This document shows positions 1 through 5,094 of a DNA stretch of 21,407 nt, piece after piece. The stretch is from contig JAFYOF010000214.1 in NCBI GenBank assembly GCA_017560305.1, positions 1-21,407 of the forward strand, read 5' to 3'. Below the pieces are notes generated by a model. That model ran no database searches. It was not told the DNA's origin and worked only from the letters and a program-made list of their open reading frames with translations. The first letter of the stretch is position 1. Every line of letters starts with the position of its first letter. A program made the position numbers and the translations under genes. This DNA is from Alistipes sp. GTDB taxonomy: Bacteria; Bacteroidota; Bacteroidia; Bacteroidales; Rikenellaceae.

Positions 1-380
1 ACGCGGCGGATAAGGTCGCAGTAGTAGTCGAGCGAGTGGTCGGGGTGTACGCCACCCACGATGTGTACCTCAGTAACGCCCGTGCCCTGGTAGCGCGCAA
101 CCTGCTCCTGAAGCTGCTCCAGACTCCACTCCCACGCCTCGGCGCTGCCTCGGGGTTTGCGGAATGAGCAGAACTTGCAGTTGAACAGACACACATTCGT
201 AGGTTCAAGGTGGAAGTTACGGTTGTAGAAAACCTTGTCGCCGCTTATGGCGCGCTTCTTCTCAACGGCCACCTCCGCCAGCCGCCACAGCGGCGCCTCC
301 TGCCATAGTGTGAGCGCATCCTCTGCCGAGAGTCTCTCGCCAGAGCGTATGCTTTCCAATATATCTTCCCAGCCTCTCAT
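1..380 (-). CDS. mqnE: Aminofutalosine synthase MqnE, N-terminal part (radical SAM), cut by window edge
   Basis: The gene starts at the ATG at 380-378 and runs off the left edge, so about 126 codons are visible. About 50 residues in, the protein reads FHLEPTNVCLFNCKFCSF, a CxxxCxxC cluster that binds the SAM-cleaving [4Fe-4S] centre. VHIVGGVHPDH follows further on. The NxxPTNxCxxxCxFCSF context fits the MqnE/CofH group; its relative MqnC usually has a different lead-in (a YTNxC-type context). MqnE joins a SAM-derived radical adenosyl group to chorismate-derived carboxyvinyl benzoate, an early futalosine-pathway step toward menaquinone. Its start codon overlaps the TAA stop of the upstream permease gene by one base (TAATG), so the two are probably translationally coupled in the tgt operon. 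MqnC or another CofH-like enzyme is possible but less likely. Confidence 0.82.
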   Translation of the reverse strand, partial: MRGWEDILESIRSGERLSAEDALTLWQEAPLWRLAEVAVEKKRAISGDKVFYNRNFHLEPTNVCLFNCKFCSFRKPRGSAEAWEWSLEQLQEQVARYQGTGVTEVHIVGGVHPDHSLDYYCDLIRR

Positions 381-1492
381 TATTTTGGTGCTTTACGATA
401 GAGATAAACGCCGATAAAGGCAAATATTATGTTTGGCATCCACACCGCCAGCCATACCGGCAGCGCGTCGCTCTTAGCAAACTCCTCGAACACTCGGTTG
501 AACATAATGTAGGAGAAGCAGAGCGCGATGCCGATACCGATGTGCAGACCCGTTCCGCCTCGCACCTTGCGTGAGGAGAGCGATACGCCGATGAGCGTAA
601 GGATGAAGGTCGCCATAGGGTAGGAGTAGCGTGTGTGCTTCGCCACCTCGATGATGTTGATTGAGTCCGAGCCCTTGGCGCGTTGCTGCTCGAGGAACTC
701 GTTCAGTTCGCCAATCTTCATTGTCTTTACGGTCTCGGCGATGCGTCCCATCTCGGCAACATCGAGGTTGATGAGCGTGTCAAGGTCACGCAACTGCGAG
801 AAGGTCTCGTTACCCTCCTCATCGATGGTGCGTGTGATGTACTTCTGTGCCTTCCAGTGCTTGGTCTCGGGGTCTACGGTCACATCTGCCGCCTCAAGCG
901 ACTGGGTGATTTGTGTACCCGTGTAGCGCTCGATGGTGAAATACTCCGCCGAGTTGTCGTTGTCGAAGCCTCGCACATAGACAAACTCTCCGGGGGCAAT
1001 CTGGCGATAGATGTGGCGGTCATACTGCTCGTTCTTGTACTTCTTGAAGTATGCTCGCTTGAAGTTCACGCAGTTTACCTGCGAGGGCGGAATAATCCAC
1101 AGGTTGAGCGAGAGCGACAACGCCATAATGAAGAATGCACCCAGAAAGTATGGCCACATCAGTCGGCGGAAACTCACGCCACCCGACAAAATGGCGATAA
1201 TCTCGGTCTGATATGCCATCTTCGATGTGAAGAAAATCACCGAGATGAAGGTAAACAGACCACTGAACTGCGTGATAAACTCAGGCACATAGTTCAGGTA
1301 GTAGTCGAAGACAATGGCCGAGAATGGTGCGTGCGACTCGGTAAAGTTATCCACACGCTCGGCATAGTCAAAGACCACCAGAATCACCGTGATAAGGGCA
1401 ATCGAGAAGAGGTATGTTCCCAGGAACTTTCGCAAGATGTATCTGTCGATAATCTTGTAACCGGGGAACGATATTTTCATTTTTTCTTTCAT
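380..1492 (-). CDS. LptF/LptG (YjgP/YjgQ) family LPS-export permease
   Basis: This 370-residue inner-membrane protein has the LptF/LptG layout. Three N-terminal membrane helices (about 24-43, 70-90, 112-134) come first, then a periplasmic beta-rich domain of about 150 residues, then three C-terminal helices (about 291-305, 317-333, 345-366). The family pairs with the LptB ATPase to pull lipopolysaccharide from the inner membrane and pass it to LptC/LptA. The cytoplasmic segment after helix 2 (QTEIIAILSGGVSFRRLM) matches the coupling-helix region of the family. The gene begins 9 bases after tgt and ends overlapping mqnE. An in-frame Met at codon 5 is an alternative start. Whether it is LptF or LptG cannot be settled here; a tgt neighbour is common for the LptG-type copy in Bacteroidales (from memory). 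Confidence 0.9.
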   Translation of the reverse strand: MKEKMKISFPGYKIIDRYILRKFLGTYLFSIALITVILVVFDYAERVDNFTESHAPFSAIVFDYYLNYVPEFITQFSGLFTFISVIFFTSKMAYQTEIIAILSGGVSFRRLMWPYFLGAFFIMALSLSLNLWIIPPSQVNCVNFKRAYFKKYKNEQYDRHIYRQIAPGEFVYVRGFDNDNSAEYFTIERYTGTQITQSLEAADVTVDPETKHWKAQKYITRTIDEEGNETFSQLRDLDTLINLDVAEMGRIAETVKTMKIGELNEFLEQQRAKGSDSINIIEVAKHTRYSYPMATFILTLIGVSLSSRKVRGGTGLHIGIGIALCFSYIMFNRVFEEFAKSDALPVWLAVWMPNIIFAFIGVYLYRKAPK

Positions 1493-1501
1493 AATCAGGT
1501 T

Positions 1502-2632
1502 TTACAATCGTCTGCCAAGTTTCGCCACCATCACGCTCTTCCACTCAGCAAAGTCGCCTGCGATGATGTGCTTTCTCGCCTCGCCCACCAGCCAGAGGTA
1601 GAACGCCACATTGTGCAGCGATGCAATCTGTGCGCCGAGCATCTCCTTGTTCACCACGAGGTGGTGTACATAGGCCTTCGAGTACTGCTTGTCAACAAAC
1701 GCCACGCCGTTGGGGTCGAGTGGCGAGAAGTCGTTCTCCCACTTCTTGTTGCGGAGGTTGATTGTACCCTCCGAAGTGAATATCTGTCCGTTGCGGCCAT
1801 TTCGTGTCGGCATCACGCAGTCGAACATATCCACGCCTCGGTCAATACCCTCCAGAATGTTGATTGGCGTACCCACACCCATCAGGTAGCGGGGCTTGTG
1901 CTCAGGCAGAACGGCATTCACGACCTCAATCATCGAGTACATCACATCGGTAGGCTCACCCACAGCCAGACCGCCGATAGCGTAGCCGTCAGCATCATAC
2001 TGCTGGACATTCTCTGCCGCCTTGGCGCGCAACTCTGGGTAGGCACAACCCTGCACGATAGGGAACAGCGACTGGTAGTGACCATACTTTGGCTGCGTCT
2101 GCGCATAGCGGTTGAAGCAGCGGTCGAGCCAGCGCTCGGTCAGCGCGAGTGACTTTGCCGCATAGTCGTATGGAGCATCACCTGGAGGACACTCGTCGAA
2201 TGCCATCATAATGTCCGCGCCGATGGTGCGCTCGGTGTCGATGACGCTTTCGGGTGTGAAGAGGTGCTTCGAGCCGTCGATGTGCGAGCGGAAGTGGCAA
2301 CCCTCCTCCTTGAGCTTACGGCAACCCGAGAGTGAGAATACCTGAAAACCGCCACTGTCGGTGAGCATCGGACCATCCCAGGTTGAGAAGCGATGCACAC
2401 CTCCCGCCTGCTCGATGATATCCATACCCGGGCGGAGGTAGAGGTGGTAGGTATTGGCGAGGATAATCTGCGCGTGCGCCTCATCCTTGAGGTCGCGGTG
2501 GAAGATACCCTTCATCGCTGCAGCTGTGCCGACAGGCATAAAGATTGGGGTCTGGATAACACCGTGGTCGGTGGTAATCTCACCAGCACGAGCCTTCGAA
2601 TTTGAGGCCTTATGTTGCAATGTAAATTTCAT
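1502..2632 (-). CDS. tgt: Queuine tRNA-ribosyltransferase (tRNA-guanine transglycosylase)
   Basis: Tgt swaps the guanine at the wobble position of GUN anticodons for preQ1 during queuosine synthesis. I chose the ATG at 2632, which gives 376 residues, the usual family length, and begins KFTLQHKASNSKARAG. The frame stays open to an ATG at 2755, but the extra 41 residues do not look like Tgt and would cover the promoter. Visible motifs are TDSGGFQVFS (general acid/base Asp92), FDECPP, IVQG, GGLAVGE and GVDMFDCVMPTRNGR (nucleophile Asp271). The Zn-binding CxCxxC that normally follows is missing: 292-345 has no cysteine and only the final His (LHN, about 340) remains. IVQGC replaces the usual IVQGG. 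Both changes look like lineage variants, because the rest is intact. It is the first gene of the tgt-permease-mqnE operon. Confidence 0.96.
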   Translation of the reverse strand: MKFTLQHKASNSKARAGEITTDHGVIQTPIFMPVGTAAAMKGIFHRDLKDEAHAQIILANTYHLYLRPGMDIIEQAGGVHRFSTWDGPMLTDSGGFQVFSLSGCRKLKEEGCHFRSHIDGSKHLFTPESVIDTERTIGADIMMAFDECPPGDAPYDYAAKSLALTERWLDRCFNRYAQTQPKYGHYQSLFPIVQGCAYPELRAKAAENVQQYDADGYAIGGLAVGEPTDVMYSMIEVVNAVLPEHKPRYLMGVGTPINILEGIDRGVDMFDCVMPTRNGRNGQIFTSEGTINLRNKKWENDFSPLDPNGVAFVDKQYSKAYVHHLVVNKEMLGAQIASLHNVAFYLWLVGEARKHIIAGDFAEWKSVMVAKLGRRL

Positions 2633-2683
2633 AATCTTGACTTTGGTTTTCCCGCCACACAATGCGACGGCGCATAATTCGGA

Positions 2684-2691
2684 CAAAGTTA
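2684..2691 (-). promoter_or_regulatory. Probable tgt operon promoter, -7 element
   Basis: On the minus strand this reads TAACTTTG, a perfect match to the Bacteroidota -7 consensus TAnnTTTG. It lies about 50 bases before the chosen tgt start, giving a 5' leader of about 45 nt. No clear TTTG is found 19-21 nt upstream; that position is only a T-rich run. Its location between the two candidate tgt starts supports the shorter protein. Confidence 0.6.
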
Positions 2692-2741
2692 CTATTTTTT
2701 CGTAGAAAAAAGAGTCTTTTCGGCGGAAAACTGCAAGTTGG

Positions 2742-2769
2742 AATTCAAAAATCAAAAATCAAAATTCAA
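2742..2769. repeat. Four tandem AT-rich heptamers
   Basis: Four in-phase 7-base units read AATTCAA, AAATCAA, AAATCAA, AATTCAA. Related heptamer tracts occur at 2866-2886 (AATTCTG, AATTCTA, AATTTTA) and at 2971-2991 (AATTTTG, AAAATTG, AATTTAT), the last in roughly reverse-complement form. They sit between two divergent operons. The role is unknown; the last tract supplies the -33 element of the downstream promoter. Confidence 0.6.
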
Positions 2770-2865
2770 ATCGAGGGTGAAAATAGTTTTGCAGAGCGCA
2801 AATGACCGATTATTTTGCAGGTAAGTCAGGAAGAAAAGATGAATTATAATTTTGAGTTATCTCCT

Positions 2866-2886
2866 AATTCTGAATTCTAAATTTTA
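2866..2886. repeat. Three tandem AT-rich heptamers
   Basis: The units AATTCTG, AATTCTA and AATTTTA follow each other in phase and resemble the tract about 100 bases to the left. Just after them, at about 2889-2903, CCACC-acaag-GGTGG forms a small five-base-pair hairpin followed by CTTTT. Nothing coding is seen in the 2633-3044 gap. Confidence 0.5.
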
Positions 2887-2973
2887 ATCCACCACAAGGG
2901 TGGCTTTTCGCTGCTATGCTCGACAAAGGAAAAATAAATTTTTCTTTGTTCCCGCTTAAACGCAGCGCTGAAT

Positions 2974-3005
2974 TTTGAAAATTGAATTTATATATCGTAT
3001 CTTTG
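2974..3005 (+). promoter_or_regulatory. Promoter of the glycosyltransferase-sigma factor operon
   Basis: A TTTG at 2974-2977 is followed after exactly 20 bases by TATCTTTG at 2998-3005. Together they match the Bacteroidota -33/-7 promoter (TTTG, TAnnTTTG) recognised by the primary sigma factor. Transcription would start near 3012, giving a leader of about 33 nt. The -33 box lies within a heptamer tract (2971-2991). Confidence 0.78.
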
Positions 3006-3044
3006 TCAAACTTTTTTATTTGAAAAACTAAATCACAGCAAGGA

Positions 3045-4202
3045 ATGCAATTTTTTGATAATATCTTGAGTCACTATGGCTGGCAGGGTGTAGCGCTGGG
3101 CGGAGCAATCCTGGTGTTGTTCTTCGTTCAGATTTACTACTACCTCATCGCCTACCGCCGCATCAATATCTACCGCAACGCGCGCCGCAAGAAGGTGCTC
3201 GAGAGCGAGCCACCCGTATCAATCGTGGTGACTATCTTCTCGGAGGATTACGCCTTTCTCGACGAGCGTCTGCCAAAACTCTTTGCGCAGGAGTATGGCG
3301 CAACATTTGAGGTTGTGCTGGTCTATGTGGGTAGCGACAGCGACTACTATGAGGAGTTGATGCGTCTGAGACTTTCGCACCCAAATCTGGTGGTTACGAA
3401 GTTCGATTTCAACCCTCGCTTCCCAATCTCGGTGAAGCAGGCTATCAACCTGGGTATCAAGTCATCACACAACGAGCACATCATCCTCTCGACCACCTCG
3501 GCAGCACCCGCTTCGCCCCATTGGCTGGCGATGATGGGCAAGGCGTTTATGCGTGGCAACATCGTGCTGGGCTACTCGGCAATCGAGCAGCAGTCGGGCT
3601 TGGGTAACTACCTTGTGAGGATGTCAAATCTCCACTTCTCGCTCTACTGGCTTGCGCAGGCTGTCAGCGGCTCAACCTACCGCGGTATCCGCCACAACAT
3701 CGGCTTCACGAAGGAGCTCTATTTCGGTGTCAAGGGCTTTACCCACCTTAATATGAACATCGGCGAGGATGACCTCTTCATCCAGCGTATCGCACGAAGA
3801 GATAATGTGAGCGTGGTGCTCATCCCAAAGGGCAGAATGATTGAGCGTCCTTGGGGTGGACTGGGCTGGTGGCTCGGTCGTCTGCGCCACTATGGTCAGG
3901 CGTGGCGTTACTATCCCGAGTGGACTTTGACGGCAGCGAGATGGGATGTGGGCAGTCAGTCGCTTCTGTTTCTTTCGGTGCTTACTGCGCTGATTTTTAT
4001 GCCTTTGGAGTTTAAGCTGGCAACCATTGTTGTGTTGCTTTTGCGCTATATCTTTGTTTTGATGCGCATCCGCGCAATCGCAAAGCGTGTGGGAGAGAAG
4101 AGTGTGTTGTTGCGTTATTTCCTCTACGACTTGCTTAACCCTGTGTTGATGTTGAGTTTGGGAGTGATAATGCTCCGTAAGGATTCATCTGCGTGGAAAT
4201 AG
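3045..4202 (+). CDS. Membrane-anchored family 2-like glycosyltransferase, DXD motif replaced
   Basis: This 385-residue protein has an N-terminal membrane helix (about 16-36), a cytosolic GT-A-like domain (PPVSIVVTIFSED at 56-68), and a C-terminal hydrophobic region with two or three helices (about 305-375). The architecture and the late motifs, GEDDLF (240-245) and RHYGQAWRYYP (281-291, in the place of QxxRW), match family 2 glycosyltransferases that build surface glycans from nucleotide sugars. The oddity is at 148-160. Where such enzymes normally read TDADC.P.S..W to bind metal and sugar nucleotide, this one has LSTTSAAPASPHW, with no acidic residue. The acceptor base region ED at 241-242 is kept. 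It may be catalytically altered or inactive, or use another metal site. It overlaps the following sigma factor gene by 10 bases, implying coupled expression. Confidence 0.82.
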   Translation: MQFFDNILSHYGWQGVALGGAILVLFFVQIYYYLIAYRRINIYRNARRKKVLESEPPVSIVVTIFSEDYAFLDERLPKLFAQEYGATFEVVLVYVGSDSDYYEELMRLRLSHPNLVVTKFDFNPRFPISVKQAINLGIKSSHNEHIILSTTSAAPASPHWLAMMGKAFMRGNIVLGYSAIEQQSGLGNYLVRMSNLHFSLYWLAQAVSGSTYRGIRHNIGFTKELYFGVKGFTHLNMNIGEDDLFIQRIARRDNVSVVLIPKGRMIERPWGGLGWWLGRLRHYGQAWRYYPEWTLTAARWDVGSQSLLFLSVLTALIFMPLEFKLATIVVLLLRYIFVLMRIRAIAKRVGEKSVLLRYFLYDLLNPVLMLSLGVIMLRKDSSAWK

Positions 4203-4756
4203 CCGACTATATCATTGCCGACGACCAGCGTCTGGTGGAACTCTCGCTTGGGGGTGATGACATCGCCTTCGAGTATCTGTTCAACCGCTACAGCGAAGCC
4301 ATCCGCAAGCTTCTGCTGCACCGCTCTGCGTCGGTTGAGGATACCGAAGATTTGTTGCAGGAGACCTTCATCAAGGTCTATGTCAATCTGCAACGCTACT
4401 CCACAGAGTACACCTTCGGTCAGTGGATTTACACCATCGCCCGCAACACCCATATCGACTTCGAGCGTCGCCGTCAGGAGGATCTGCCCATTGACGAAAA
4501 ATTCTCATCCCCCGCGGCAAGCACACCATCGCCCGAGGAGAATCTCATAAATCTTCAGCAACGCGCTCAGATTGAGCAATATATCGGCTCGCTGCCCGAG
4601 CAGTATCGCACCCTCTTTGTGATGCGATTTCTGGAGGATTACTCCTACGAGGAGATTGCTGAAAAACTGCGTTTGCCGATGGGTACCGTTAAGACCCAAA
4701 TCCACCGTGCCCGCGAGCGTATGTGCCGCCTTATCCGCAACGACGACAATCAGTAA
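4193..4756 (+). CDS. ECF-type RNA polymerase sigma factor, GTG start
   Basis: The 187-residue protein has sigma region 2 at about 24-94, including DTEDLLQETFIKVY and the -10-binding WIYTIARNTHIDFERRR stretch. A linker (95-124) follows, then region 4 at 125-180 with LPEQYRTLFVMRFLEDYSYEEIA and the helix-turn-helix GTVKTQIHRARERM. This is a group 4 (ECF) sigma factor that directs polymerase to a specific regulon. The start must be the GTG at 4193: the frame is open upstream only to a TAA at 4178-4180 and holds no other start. AAGGA at 4179-4183, an unusually good Shine-Dalgarno site for this phylum, lies nine bases before it. It overlaps the glycosyltransferase gene by 10 bases. No anti-sigma (FecR-like) gene adjoins it, unlike sigma factors tied to SusC/D loci. 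Confidence 0.93.
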   Translation: MEIADYIIADDQRLVELSLGGDDIAFEYLFNRYSEAIRKLLLHRSASVEDTEDLLQETFIKVYVNLQRYSTEYTFGQWIYTIARNTHIDFERRRQEDLPIDEKFSSPAASTPSPEENLINLQQRAQIEQYIGSLPEQYRTLFVMRFLEDYSYEEIAEKLRLPMGTVKTQIHRARERMCRLIRNDDNQ

Positions 4757-4774
4757 ATAACAGGAATATTTATG

Positions 4775-4825
4775 CAACGCCGAGAGTCTGCCCTGAGAGC
4801 GATTTTCGGCGTTGTTTTCTTTTTT
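4775..4825 (+). terminator. Terminator after the sigma factor gene
   Basis: CAACGCCGA at 4775-4783 pairs perfectly with TCGGCGTTG at 4806-4814 across a 22-base loop, followed by TTTTCTTTTTT. It lies 18 bases past the sigma factor stop, closes that operon and insulates it from the TonB receptor operon. The rest of the gap to 5094 is AT-rich and holds the two promoters listed next. Confidence 0.82.
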
Positions 4826-4916
4826 GTGGCAGAAATAAATCTTTTTTATAAAAATATAACGAGTAGATTTTGCGGTGTGGTATATTGTCGGGCGAAATAT
4901 CTGAAAAAGTGTAATA

Positions 4917-4961
4917 TTATGCAGAAATATTTGCATAACTTGGGAATTTTAGATATGTTTG
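4917..4961 (+). promoter_or_regulatory. Distal promoter P1 of the TonB receptor operon with overlapping dyad
   Basis: TTTG at 4930-4933, 20 bases, then TATGTTTG at 4954-4961: a full match to the phylum's -33/-7 consensus. An inverted repeat, TTATGCA (4917-4923) and TGCATAA (4932-4938) with an 8-base spacer, straddles the -33 box and could bind a regulator. The predicted leader to the receptor start is about 125 nt. Confidence 0.6.
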
Positions 4962-5011
4962 CCATCGTTAGGTTAGATTGATTCGACATAAAGGTATTTA
5001 ATGCGAGATAT

Positions 5012-5058
5012 TCCCCAAAATTGGGGATTGTGGTGTTTTGTCCCTATTGATACCTTTG
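5012..5058 (+). promoter_or_regulatory. Proximal promoter P2 of the TonB receptor operon with overlapping palindrome
   Basis: TACCTTTG at 5051-5058 matches the -7 element, with ATTG at 5027-5030 as a weaker -33, again 20 bases apart. The palindrome TCCCCAA-aa-TTGGGGA at 5012-5027 touches the -33 box, a position typical for a repressor or activator site. The predicted leader is about 30 nt. Confidence 0.6.
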
Positions 5059-5094
5059 CCGAAAAATCGTTTATTAGGTAAAATTTAAATAAAA

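Noticed and set aside
683..2152. Long open frame (489 codons) on the plus strand opposite tgt and the permease gene
   Set aside because: It is antisense to two clear genes and rich in His/Arg/Val with no domain pattern; its openness follows from codon bias of the real genes.
2633..2755. Longer Tgt with a 41-residue N-terminal extension
   Set aside because: The extension is unlike Tgt, would include the TAACTTTG promoter element, and the shorter form has the family length.
4772..4981. 69-codon plus-strand frame after the sigma factor gene
   Set aside because: It covers a terminator and a promoter, has no recognisable features, and its start lies at the terminator stem.
4193..5058. The sigma factor controls the adjacent TonB operon
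   Set aside because: A terminator separates them and both promoters match the primary sigma consensus; proximity alone is not evidence.
4826..5094. Riboswitch (for example B12) in the leader of the TonB operon
   Set aside because: The leader from P2 is only about 30 nt and the longer P1 leader shows no B12-box or other aptamer core that I recognise.
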